This document shows positions 1 to 6,471 of a stretch of 13,377 bases of DNA, one piece after another. This DNA is from Paracoccaceae bacterium (GTDB lineage: Bacteria > Pseudomonadota > Alphaproteobacteria > Rhodobacterales > Rhodobacteraceae): assembly GCA_021767525.1 (NCBI GenBank), contig JAASTF010000059.1:1-13377 (forward strand), read 5' to 3'. The notes below the pieces were generated by a model. The model was not told the origin of the DNA. It did not search any database and was given only the letters and a program-made list of their open reading frames with translations. The position numbers and the translations under genes were made by a program. Numbering within the stretch: position 1 is the first letter of the stretch; each line of letters begins with the position of its first letter.

Positions 1-516
1 ATAGCCCTGCCCGCGCAGCGCCAGCGCCACGGCCAGCCCTTCGGGCGCGTTTTGCAGACCGATGCCGGTGGCCAGGCTGATGCCGTTCGTCACGTTGCCG
101 CCGCCGAAACCGATGCCCACGGCCATGCCTTCGGGGAAATTGTGGATGGTGATGGCGATGATGAACAGCCAGATCTTGGGCAGCGCCCCCGGATCGGCGC
201 CTTCGGGCCCGACGATGAAATGTTCATGCGGCAGGCTGTTGTTCATCCAGGCCACCATCGCGGCCCCCAGCGCGATGCCAAGGCCCGCCAGCGCCGCGGC
301 TGCGGGCACGCTGCCATACACCTCTTGTCCCGCATCGATCCCCGGCAGGATCAGCGAGAAAAAGCTGGCCGAGATCATCACGCCCGCGGCAAAGCCCAAC
401 ATCATGTCGTTCGTGCGCCGGCTGACCTGCTTGCCGAACAGCACCGGGATCGCCCCCACCCCGGTCATCAGGCCCGCGCCCAGGCTGGCCAGAGTGCCGA
501 TCAGGATGATGCTCAT
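1..516 (-). CDS. ZIP family metal transporter, GufA-like (3' end cut by window edge)
   Basis: This is an inner-membrane transporter of the ZIP family, which moves Zn2+ or related divalent metals into the cytoplasm. The visible part is the first 172 residues; the C-terminus lies left of the window. The sequence shows hydrophobic segments at about 1-28, 36-58, 70-92, 114-135 and 145-168. It carries both metal-site signatures: HNFPEG (125-130) in the predicted fourth helix and QNAPEG (155-160) in the fifth. Gln replaces the usual His in the second motif, which is typical of the GufA/ZIP11 branch rather than of ZupT. A short His-containing loop (PHEHF, about 96-100) precedes helix 4. The start ATG is at 516-514, and its first four bases (ATGA) overlap the stop codon of the MaoC-like gene, so the two are probably translationally coupled. 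The metal specificity cannot be told from the sequence. Confidence 0.88.
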   Translation of the reverse strand, partial: MSIILIGTLASLGAGLMTGVGAIPVLFGKQVSRRTNDMMLGFAAGVMISASFFSLILPGIDAGQEVYGSVPAAAALAGLGIALGAAMVAWMNNSLPHEHFIVGPEGADPGALPKIWLFIIAITIHNFPEGMAVGIGFGGGNVTNGISLATGIGLQNAPEGLAVALALRGQGY

Positions 517-956
517 GCGGCGTGCTTTCGTTTCAGGATATGGGTGGCGGTATAGCTCATCACCAGCTCGTCGGCCTGGTTCAGAACATCGGTGCGCACC
601 TCGATCCGGCCCCTGTCGGGGCGCGATTTCGACGGGGCCGCCCCCACCACCTCGGCCCGGATGCGCAGACGGTCGCCAGGCCGCACGGGGCGGCGCCACT
701 GCACCTCGCGCATGCCGGGCGAGCCCATCGACGCCTCGTTCCAGATACCGGCCTTGAGCCAAAGGTTGAACGCCACCAGCATCGTGTGGAATCCGCTGGC
801 GATGATCCCGCCATAGATCGACTGTTCAGCCGCCTCTGCATCCGTGTGAAAGGGCTGCGCGTCGTATTGACGGGCGAAGGCGATGATCTCGTCCTCGGTC
901 AGGGTGATTTCGTCGGACTCGTATTGAAAGCCCACTGGCAGGTCATCGAAATACAT
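513..956 (-). CDS. MaoC-like hot-dog fold dehydratase
   Basis: A 147-residue protein of the MaoC/(R)-hydratase family, which adds or removes water at enoyl thioesters (enoyl-CoA type substrates) in the cytoplasm. The hydratase signature is visible as YDAQPFH (31-37), giving the D32-x4-H37 catalytic pair, followed by the conserved glycine-rich stretch YGGIIASGFHT (48-58). The later section around VRPGDRL (91-97) matches the family beta-strand that usually reads 'V.PGD.L'. Length fits a single hot-dog domain, so it should work as a dimer. The start ATG at 956 has an AGGGGA ribosome site about 7 bases upstream. It lies 58 bp downstream of the MarR gene and overlaps the ZIP gene by 4 bp, suggesting one minus-strand transcript. 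Its real substrate is unknown; nothing nearby defines a fatty-acid or PHA pathway. Confidence 0.88.
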   Translation of the reverse strand: MYFDDLPVGFQYESDEITLTEDEIIAFARQYDAQPFHTDAEAAEQSIYGGIIASGFHTMLVAFNLWLKAGIWNEASMGSPGMREVQWRRPVRPGDRLRIRAEVVGAAPSKSRPDRGRIEVRTDVLNQADELVMSYTATHILKRKHAA

Positions 957-1014
957 GGGCAGGTCCCCTTTTCGCCGCCAACTTACCCGAACGGTGCGCG
1001 GCGTCCATCCCCCG

Positions 1015-1476
1015 TCACTCGGGCGTGCCGGTGTCGCGGGTGCTGTCGAGATATTGGCGCAGGGCGGTCAGGTCGGGCAAAGCGCGTTCGGCCAGCCCCG
1101 GGTTGTCGCGCGCGATGCGGGCCAGGTCGGGCGCCAGGTCGGCAATCGCCTGCGCGCGAAAGGCGCGGCCTGCCTGGGTCAGCCACACCTGTTTCGACCG
1201 CTTGTCGTCCGGGTTGGGGCGCAGATCGACCCAACCGCGTTTTTCCAGCCCCGACAGCGTGTGGGTCATCGTGGTTTTCGGCACCTGGAAGGCCTGCGCC
1301 AGTTGCAACGGCGTGGCGCCGTCACGCACTCGGGTCAGGTGGTTCAGCACGGCGAAATGCGACACCAGCACGCCCTTGGGCAACCGCGCCTCGAACAGCG
1401 CGGTTGCCAGCTGGTGGATGATGCCGATTTCGTTCATCAGGGCGAAAATCGGCGGGGGCGCGTCGTGATCAGCCAA
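1015..1476 (-). CDS. MarR family transcriptional regulator (TTG start)
   Basis: A 153-residue winged helix-turn-helix repressor of the MarR family. The DNA-binding part covers about residues 38-100: an HTH with the recognition helix around PKTTMTHTLSGLEKRGWV (66-83) and a wing with the family pattern 'P..DRR.....LT', here PNPDDKRSKQVWLT (87-100). The flanking N- and C-terminal helices form the dimer interface. The chosen start is TTG at 1476-1474, because GGAGAG lies 8 bases upstream; the internal Met14 has no such site. The gene starts inside the end of the nitroreductase gene (8-bp overlap), so both are co-transcribed and coupled. By context it probably controls its own operon through the two palindromic boxes at 2625-2659. 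MarR proteins usually respond to phenolic, quinone or oxidant ligands, but the inducer here is not evident. Confidence 0.9.
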   Translation of the reverse strand: MADHDAPPPIFALMNEIGIIHQLATALFEARLPKGVLVSHFAVLNHLTRVRDGATPLQLAQAFQVPKTTMTHTLSGLEKRGWVDLRPNPDDKRSKQVWLTQAGRAFRAQAIADLAPDLARIARDNPGLAERALPDLTALRQYLDSTRDTGTPE

Positions 1477-2608
1477 TCAGTTTACTCTCCAGCGGCCAGC
1501 GCGGGCTTTGCGGCACCGCCTGGCCATATCCAAGCCGTGCGAACATTTGCACGGTTCCGCCCTCGGGGGCCAGAGCCTGGTGGATATCGGCGTAATGCGC
1601 GGCCATTTCGGGATATTCCTGCAAGGCCTGGCTGAGCGGTTGGATGCCCACGCCAAGGCCCGTGGCCGCCAGGTTCAGCCGCAGCCAGTCGCGCCCGGCG
1701 GCGATCTGGTCGGCGCGGCTGTTGGCCTGCGTCACCTGCCAGATATGCGCCATGGCCGTTTCGGCATTGGCCAGCACGGCGGCGATGCCCTGCTGATAGC
1801 TCATGCTGGAGGTATCAAGCGCGGCGTCGCGGTTGAAAAGCCCGGCCAGTGCCAGCACCTCGAACATCGGGCCGGTAAAGTCGATGCCATCGGGGCTGGC
1901 GTCCACCTCGGCACGGCCAATGCGGAACAGATCGACGCTTTCGCGGTAGGTGTGCGGGGTTTCGATTTCGATCAGCAGTGCTTGCCGTGTCAGGTCGCGG
2001 TATCGGGCCACCTGGGCCGGGTCGGCGGTGGCGCCCACGCGGCTACCGAATTGCGCGGCGGCGGTGATCTGCGCCAGCGTGTCGGGGGCGACTGAACGGC
2101 CGGTATCAAACGGTTCTTTCAGCGTGCGGCGGTCCATCACATGGGCAAACAGCGGGTCGGGCGCGGCATCGGTGGGGTGAAAGGTGCACTGCGCCACCGG
2201 GCGGCCATCCAGCGCCAGCGGATCGCCGCCTTCGGGGAACGGTATGATGTCGACCTGCTGGCCGCGTTCCAGCGCAGCAAGGCGCATCAGTTCCAGAAAG
2301 CAGCCCAGGCCGATGGTGATCTGGCGACTGAACGGGTCGGTATGCGGCAGCAGGCGGCCACGGTCGACATGCAGCACGACCTGATCGGTGCCCACCAGTT
2401 CGACCAGCCAGGGCTGCCGGTTATGCGGGTTGGGTGCCAGGATCGCATAGCTGAGCGCGTAAAGGCGCGGATCATCGTGCTGACCGGCCTGCGCCCAGGG
2501 TTGCAGCGCGGTTTTCAGCGGGCGGGTGACGTGCCAGCCGGCGCCCCCGGCGGCGGCGATCAGGCCACCGCCCAAAAGGGCGAGTGTTTTGCGGCGGGTG
2601 AGGGGCAT
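1469..2608 (-). CDS. Acg-family nitroreductase with twin-arginine signal
   Basis: A 379-residue FMN-binding oxidoreductase of the nitroreductase superfamily, closest in layout to the Acg/'Tat pathway signal' group. The N-terminus MPLTRRKTLALLGGGLIAAA is a short twin-arginine signal with a hydrophobic core, so the folded flavoprotein is probably exported to the periplasm or tethered to the membrane. The motif NPHNRQPW, about 60 residues in, is the flavin-phosphate loop typical of the family ('S..N.QPW'). The C-terminal LAATGLGVGIQPLSQ is the second conserved flavin segment. The longest open frame begins at 2620, but ATG at 2608 is preferred: GGAGAG (2618-2613) sits just before it and the extra four residues would themselves cover the ribosome site. 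It is the first gene of the operon with MarR. The substrate (nitro compound, quinone or other) is unknown. Confidence 0.87.
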   Translation of the reverse strand: MPLTRRKTLALLGGGLIAAAGGAGWHVTRPLKTALQPWAQAGQHDDPRLYALSYAILAPNPHNRQPWLVELVGTDQVVLHVDRGRLLPHTDPFSRQITIGLGCFLELMRLAALERGQQVDIIPFPEGGDPLALDGRPVAQCTFHPTDAAPDPLFAHVMDRRTLKEPFDTGRSVAPDTLAQITAAAQFGSRVGATADPAQVARYRDLTRQALLIEIETPHTYRESVDLFRIGRAEVDASPDGIDFTGPMFEVLALAGLFNRDAALDTSSMSYQQGIAAVLANAETAMAHIWQVTQANSRADQIAAGRDWLRLNLAATGLGVGIQPLSQALQEYPEMAAHYADIHQALAPEGGTVQMFARLGYGQAVPQSPRWPLESKLIG

Positions 2609-2624
2609 GGGGCTCTCCATTTTA

Positions 2625-2659
2625 TGCGATATCGTATTACATAGTGCGATATCGTATTA
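2625..2659. promoter_or_regulatory. Twin palindromic boxes, probable MarR operators
   Basis: The 15-base word TGCGATATCGTATTA occurs twice, at 2625-2639 and 2645-2659, exactly 20 bp apart (two helical turns, same DNA face). Each copy is centred on the palindrome CGATATCG and is an imperfect longer dyad. A minus-strand -10-like TGTAAT (2641-2636, five of six consensus matches) lies between the boxes, with a weak -35 TTGCTC (2666-2661). A protein bound here would therefore block the nitroreductase-marR promoter. That MarR is the binder is inferred from position. A further dyad, AGAGCAAGCTCT (2660-2671), abuts the second box. Confidence 0.72.
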
Positions 2660-2709
2660 AGAGCAAGCTCTGCCCTGCGTGGTTTTGCCGATTGCGAAAA
2701 AAGCGCCTG

Positions 2710-2732
2710 ATTGGTAAGTAAACCTCACCAAT
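2710..2732. promoter_or_regulatory. Inverted repeat in the lldD promoter region
   Basis: ATTGGT (2710-2715) and ACCAAT (2727-2732) form an inverted repeat that extends inward with AG/CT, giving 8 of 9 paired bases per arm. It lies 17 bases before the lldD start and just upstream of the ribosome site. TTGGT/ACCAA half-sites are those recognised by GntR-FadR subfamily regulators such as LldR and PdhR, but the classical spacing is only about 3 bases and here it is 11, so the assignment is tentative. No GntR gene is in the window. Confidence 0.4.
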
Positions 2733-2749
2733 ATCGCGAGGGCCCGGCC

Positions 2750-3916
2750 ATGACCGTCATCACCTGCATCGACGACCTGAAACAGATCTATCGCCGGCGC
2801 ACCCCGCGCATGTTTTATGATTACTGCGAAAGCGGCAGCTGGACGGAACAAACGTTCCGCGAAAATGTCAGCGATTTCGACAAGATCCGCCTGCGCCAGC
2901 GGGTGGCCGTCGATATGTCGGGCCGGTCCACCGCGACGCAGATGATCGGCGAGGATGTGACGATGCCCGTGGCGCTGGCCCCCGTGGGGCTGACGGGGAT
3001 GCAGCACGCCGATGGCGAGATCAAGGCCGCCCGCGCCGCCGAGAAATTCGGTGTGCCGTTCACCCTGTCCACCATGTCCATCAACTCGATCGAGGATGTG
3101 GCCGCCAAGACGACCCGCCCCTTCTGGTTCCAGCTTTACACGATGAAGGACCAGGGGTTCGTGTCGTCGCTGATCCAGCGGGCCAAGGATGCGAAATGCT
3201 CGGCCCTCGTCATCACGCTGGATTTGCAGATCCTCGGCCAGCGGCACAAGGATCTGAAAAACGGCCTGTCCGCCCCGCCCAAGCTGACGCTGTCGACCAT
3301 GGCGAACCTGGCGACCAAGTGGCGCTGGGGGATCGAAATGCTGAGCGCCAAGCGCCGCCATTTCGGCAATATCGTGGGCCATGTAGATGGCATCAGCGAC
3401 GCCGCCGACCTGGGCGCCTGGACGGCGGAACAGTTCGATCCGACGCTGGACTGGGACAAGATCGCCAAGATCAAGGATGAATGGGGCGGCAAGGTGATCC
3501 TGAAAGGCGTCATGGAGCCGGAAGACGCCGAAATGGCCCTTCAGGTGGGCGCCGACGCCATTGTCGTCAGCAATCATGGCGGTCGGCAGCTGGATGGCGC
3601 GCTGAGTTCCATCCGCGCGTTGCCCGGTATCCTGGACGCGGTGGGCGACAAGACCGAGGTGCATCTGGACAGCGGCATCCGGTCGGGGCAGGACGTGCTC
3701 AAGGCGATGGCGATGGGGGCCAAGGGCACCTATATCGGGCGGGCCTTTGTTTATGGGCTGGGCGCGATGGGGCAGCAGGGCGTGACCCGCGCGCTTGAGG
3801 TGATCCACAAGGAGCTGGACATATCGATGGCCCTGTGCGGGCGCCGCCGCATCGACGAGGTCGGGCGCGATATCCTGAAAATCCCCGCCGATTTCGAAGG
3901 CCGCTGGGCCGAGTGA
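2750..3916 (+). CDS. lldD: L-lactate dehydrogenase / alpha-hydroxy-acid oxidising flavoprotein
   Basis: A 388-residue FMN-dependent TIM-barrel enzyme of the glycolate oxidase/LldD family, oxidising L-lactate (or another L-2-hydroxy acid) to the keto acid and passing electrons to the respiratory chain or oxygen. All family active-site residues can be placed: Tyr in FYDY (22-25), Tyr130 in FQLY, Asp158 in TLDLQ, Arg165 in GQRHKD, Lys252 in ILKGV, and His276 and Arg279 in SNHGGRQLDG (274-283). The FMN phosphate loop DSGIRSGQDVLKA follows (307-319). Length is close to E. coli LldD (396). The ATG at 2750 is preferred over an upstream TTG at 2711 because GAGGG (2738-2742) lies 7 bases before it and the TTG falls inside the inverted repeat. 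The gene stands alone, with no permease or lactate regulator beside it, and is convergent with the antiporter gene. Lactate as the substrate is likely but not proven. Confidence 0.93.
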   Translation: MTVITCIDDLKQIYRRRTPRMFYDYCESGSWTEQTFRENVSDFDKIRLRQRVAVDMSGRSTATQMIGEDVTMPVALAPVGLTGMQHADGEIKAARAAEKFGVPFTLSTMSINSIEDVAAKTTRPFWFQLYTMKDQGFVSSLIQRAKDAKCSALVITLDLQILGQRHKDLKNGLSAPPKLTLSTMANLATKWRWGIEMLSAKRRHFGNIVGHVDGISDAADLGAWTAEQFDPTLDWDKIAKIKDEWGGKVILKGVMEPEDAEMALQVGADAIVVSNHGGRQLDGALSSIRALPGILDAVGDKTEVHLDSGIRSGQDVLKAMAMGAKGTYIGRAFVYGLGAMGQQGVTRALEVIHKELDISMALCGRRRIDEVGRDILKIPADFEGRWAE

Positions 3917-3922
3917 GTGCGC

Positions 3923-3940
3923 GCGGGGATCAGACCCCGC
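3923..3940. terminator. GC-rich hairpin between convergent lldD and antiporter genes
   Basis: GCGGGG (3923-3928) pairs with CCCCGC (3935-3940) across a 6-base loop. The loop and right arm overlap the stop codon and last codons of the antiporter gene, and the left arm begins 6 bases after the lldD stop. It is placed where a shared bidirectional terminator would be expected, since only 13 bases separate the two stop codons. No T-run follows on either strand, so it could instead be a transcript-end stabiliser or chance in GC-rich DNA. Confidence 0.3.
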
Positions 3941-4874
3941 CGCGCAGCGCCATTGCCGCGATATAGCCCGCGTAAAGCACCAGCAAGACCCCGCCTTCGC
4001 CGCGCGTGATGCGCCAGCCGGTGACGGCGGCAGCGATCAGCGCGGCGGTCGCACCCAGCATCACCCAGACATCCACCGCCGCGATGCCCGCAGGCACATC
4101 CAGCGGATGCACCAGCGCGGTCGCGCCCAGAATGCCCAGCAGGTTGAAGATGTTGGAACCGACCACGTTGCCAAAGGCCACCGCCCCCTGCCGCCGCCAC
4201 GCGGCCATGACCGAGGTGGCGAGCTCGGGCAGCGAGGTGCCCACAGCCACCAGCGTCAGGCCGATCACAGCCTCGGGCACCTGCCAGCCGCGCGCCAGCG
4301 TGATCGCCGCGCCTACCAGCAGATGCGCGCCCAGAACGGTGGCCGCGATACCGCCCAGCACCAGCAACGTGGCCAGCGCGGGGTTTTGCGGGTGGGGTTG
4401 CGCGGCCTCGGGCGCCTTGGCCTGCGCCGGTTTGCGCCGGTCCGACAGGTAGGCCCAGACCAGATACCCCGCCATGCCCACCAGCAGCGCCGCCCCCGCC
4501 CCGCGCCCGACATGGCCCAGTTGCGCCAGCGCCAGCGCCGCCAGCGTCGCCAGCCCCAACCACAGCGCATCACGGCGAAAATCACCTCGCGCTACGGCAA
4601 TGGGCGCGATCAGCGCCGCCAACCCCAGGATCAGGCCAATGTTGGCGATGTTCGAGCCCACCACATTGCCCAGCGCGATGCCCGGCGCGCCGGCAAAGGC
4701 GGCGTTGAGAGAGGTCACAAGCTCGGGCATCGAGGTGCCGAAGCCAACGATCGTCAGCCCGATCAGCAGGGGCGACAGCCCCATCCGCGCGGCCAGCGCC
4801 ACCGCGCCGCGCACCAGCAGATCGCCGCCCGCCAAAAGAAGGGCAAGCCCGGCCACAAGGGCAAGATAGGTCAT
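3930..4874 (-). CDS. Calcium/sodium (cation) antiporter, CaCA superfamily, YrbG-like
   Basis: A 314-residue inner-membrane exchanger of the Ca2+/cation antiporter superfamily, exporting Ca2+ (or another cation) in exchange for Na+ or H+. The diagnostic internal duplication is clear. Alpha-1 has GFGTSMPELVTS (44-55) and GNVVGSNIANIGLILG (69-84). Alpha-2 has AVGTSLPELATS (210-221) and GNVVGSNIFNLLGILG (235-250). The Glu in each PEL and the Asn/Ser of each GSN form the ion site in known structures. About ten hydrophobic segments are visible, split by a charged cytoplasmic loop near 143-165 (DRRKPAQAKAPEAAQ). Length matches E. coli YrbG (about 325). The start is taken at ATG 4874, whose N-terminal helix resembles family starts, but no good ribosome site is visible before it. 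It ends 13 bp from the lldD stop; nothing suggests the two work together. Confidence 0.93.
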   Translation of the reverse strand: MTYLALVAGLALLLAGGDLLVRGAVALAARMGLSPLLIGLTIVGFGTSMPELVTSLNAAFAGAPGIALGNVVGSNIANIGLILGLAALIAPIAVARGDFRRDALWLGLATLAALALAQLGHVGRGAGAALLVGMAGYLVWAYLSDRRKPAQAKAPEAAQPHPQNPALATLLVLGGIAATVLGAHLLVGAAITLARGWQVPEAVIGLTLVAVGTSLPELATSVMAAWRRQGAVAFGNVVGSNIFNLLGILGATALVHPLDVPAGIAAVDVWVMLGATAALIAAAVTGWRITRGEGGVLLVLYAGYIAAMALRGGV

Positions 4875-4973
4875 GGAAAGTCACATATCGGCGCGTTGCG
4901 TATCGCGGGGGCCGCCATCGCGGATGGCCGATGCACCCGCCAGCGGGGCCCGGCCCCCGCGGCAGATATCGGG

Positions 4974-5010
4974 ATGCGGCGCGCGGGTTCCAAGACCCCG
5001 CGCGCCGCAT
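4974..5010. terminator. Strong hairpin downstream of the aminotransferase gene
   Basis: ATGCGGCGCGCGGG (4974-4987) and CCCGCGCGCCGCAT (4997-5010) form a perfect 14-bp stem with a 9-base loop, 11 bases after the aminotransferase stop, where its terminator should lie. The T-run (TTTTT, 5010-5014) is on the plus-strand side, however, so in the minus-strand transcript the hairpin is preceded by A's and lacks a U-tail. A second GC hairpin (GCGGGG/CCCCGC, 4943-4960) lies a little further along the minus transcript. The rest of the 147-bp gap between the antiporter and aminotransferase genes shows no other recognisable element. Confidence 0.5.
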
Positions 5011-5021
5011 TTTTAGCAGGC

Positions 5022-6392
5022 CTAGCCCAGCACCTTGGCCACGGCCTTGGCGGTTTTGCCGGCGATCTCGTCGGCCTCGGCCTGCGTCAGGCAGAAGGGC
5101 GGCGCAAAGCCCAGGATGTCGCCTTGCGGCATGGCGCGGGCAATGACACCCTGTTCCAGCAGCGCGGCGGCCAGTTGCGGGCCGATCTTGTCGGCGGCAT
5201 CGAAGAATTGCCGCCCGTCGCGGTTGCGCACGAATTCGACGGCGCAGAGCATCCCCTCGCCCCGGATATCGCCGACATGGGCGTGATCGCCCAGCGCCTC
5301 GGCCATCACCTTGTTGAGATAGGCGCCGACCTCGCCCGCGTTCTGCACCAAGTTCAGCTCGTCGATCAGTTTCAGGTTGGCGACACCCGCCGCCGCGCCG
5401 ATGGGGTGGGCCGAATAGGTCCAGCCGTGGCCGATGGGGCCGTTTTCATCGGTGCCCTGTTCCAGCACCTGCCAGACCTTGTCGCCCACGATCGAACCAG
5501 AAAGCGGCGCATAGGCGCTGGTCAGGCCCTTGGCGATGGTGATGATGTCGGGGCGGATGCCGTAGTGATCGCTGCCGAACATGCTGCCCAGGCGGCCAAA
5601 GCCGGTCACGACCTCGTCGGCGATCAGCAGGATATCGTGCTTGTCCAGCACGGCCTGGATCGCCTGCCAGTAGCCGGCGGGCGGGGGCACGATGCCGCCG
5701 GTGCCCAGCACCGGTTCGCCGATGAAGGCGGCGATGGTGTCGGCGCCTTCGCGGTCGATCAGCTCTTCAAGCGAGGCAACGCATTGCGCCACAAACTGCT
5801 CTTCGGTCTGGCCCAGGTCATCGCGGCGGAAGTAATACGGCGCGTCGGTGTGGATGACCTGCGCCAGCGGCAGGTCGAACTTCTTGTGGAAAAGCTCCAG
5901 CCCCGTCAGCGAGCCGGTCACGAGCCCCGAGCCGTGATAGCCACGCCAGCGGCTGATGATCTTTTTCTTTTCCGGCCGGCCCAGGATGTTGTTGTAATAC
6001 CAGACCAGCTTGACGTTGGTTTCGTTCGCGTCCGAGCCGCCCAGCCCGAAATAGACCTTGGACATGCCTTCCGGCGCGCGATCCAGGATCATCTTGGATA
6101 GCGTGATGCTGGCCTCGGTGCCGTGGCCGACATAGGCGTGGTAATAGGCCAGCTCTTTCGCTTGCTCGGCGATCGCCTCGGCGATGTCCTGGCGGCCATA
6201 GCCCACGTTGACGCAGTAAAGCCCGGCAAAGGCATCCAGCAGGCGGGTGCCGTCACGGTCGGTGATGTGGCAGCCCTGACCGCCGGTAATGACGCGGTTG
6301 GGCGCCTCGCCGCGGGCGAACTGGCCCAGATGGGTCGAGGGGTGGAAAAAGTTGTCGCGGTCCCACTGATCGAGTTGGTCGTTCTTCAGCAT
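5022..6392 (-). CDS. Class III (omega-amino acid) PLP aminotransferase
   Basis: A 456-residue fold-type I, class III pyridoxal-phosphate aminotransferase, the family that moves terminal amino groups of diamines and omega-amino acids (GABA, diaminobutyrate, putrescine, beta-alanine, taurine) to a keto acid. Visible landmarks: GGSDANE (118-124), the PLP phosphate-binding region; RGYHGSG (150-156), the ring-stacking segment; ADEVVTGFGR (258-267), with Asp259 contacting the pyridine nitrogen; and Lys288 in IAKGL, which forms the Schiff base. The start ATG 6392 has AAGGA about 7 bases upstream. It lies 79 bp after the semialdehyde dehydrogenase in the same orientation, with two hairpins between. 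The order Lrp/AsnC - semialdehyde dehydrogenase - aminotransferase equals the asnC-ssd-atf part of roseobacter ectoine catabolism, where Atf deaminates L-2,4-diaminobutyrate. GABA or putrescine transamination is the main alternative, and the sequence does not decide. Confidence 0.9.
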   Translation of the reverse strand: MLKNDQLDQWDRDNFFHPSTHLGQFARGEAPNRVITGGQGCHITDRDGTRLLDAFAGLYCVNVGYGRQDIAEAIAEQAKELAYYHAYVGHGTEASITLSKMILDRAPEGMSKVYFGLGGSDANETNVKLVWYYNNILGRPEKKKIISRWRGYHGSGLVTGSLTGLELFHKKFDLPLAQVIHTDAPYYFRRDDLGQTEEQFVAQCVASLEELIDREGADTIAAFIGEPVLGTGGIVPPPAGYWQAIQAVLDKHDILLIADEVVTGFGRLGSMFGSDHYGIRPDIITIAKGLTSAYAPLSGSIVGDKVWQVLEQGTDENGPIGHGWTYSAHPIGAAAGVANLKLIDELNLVQNAGEVGAYLNKVMAEALGDHAHVGDIRGEGMLCAVEFVRNRDGRQFFDAADKIGPQLAAALLEQGVIARAMPQGDILGFAPPFCLTQAEADEIAGKTAKAVAKVLG

Positions 6393-6417
6393 GGTCGTCC
6401 TTTCAGGTGTCGGGCGA

Positions 6418-6468
6418 GGCGGAGTTTTGCAGCAAAACTCCGCCCCAAAATATGTTTGATATTTTGGG
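6418..6468. repeat. Two tandem perfect hairpins in the dehydrogenase-aminotransferase spacer
   Basis: GGCGGAGTTTTGC (6418-6430) and its exact complement (6432-6444) form a 13-bp inverted repeat round one base. Immediately adjoining and sharing base 6444, CCCAAAATAT (6444-6453) and ATATTTTGGG (6459-6468) form a perfect 10-bp stem with a 5-base loop. Together they fill most of the 79-bp spacer, starting 3 bases after the dehydrogenase stop. Neither has a U-tail, so simple termination is unlikely. They may be a processing or mRNA-stability element, or an intergenic repeat family; the AT-rich second hairpin contrasts with the GC-rich surroundings. Confidence 0.75.
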
Positions 6469-6471
6469 CAG

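Noticed and set aside
2657..3808. A 383-codon minus-strand frame antisense to lldD.
   Set aside because: The plus-strand frame has every catalytic residue of the lactate dehydrogenase family; the antisense frame has low-complexity His/Gly/Arg composition.
4107..6101. A 664-codon open frame on the plus strand antisense to the antiporter and aminotransferase genes, and other long antisense frames (for example 9376-10788, 10923-12239).
   Set aside because: They are Arg/His/Gln/Gly-rich shadows of well-supported minus-strand genes in high-GC DNA, without domains or ribosome sites.
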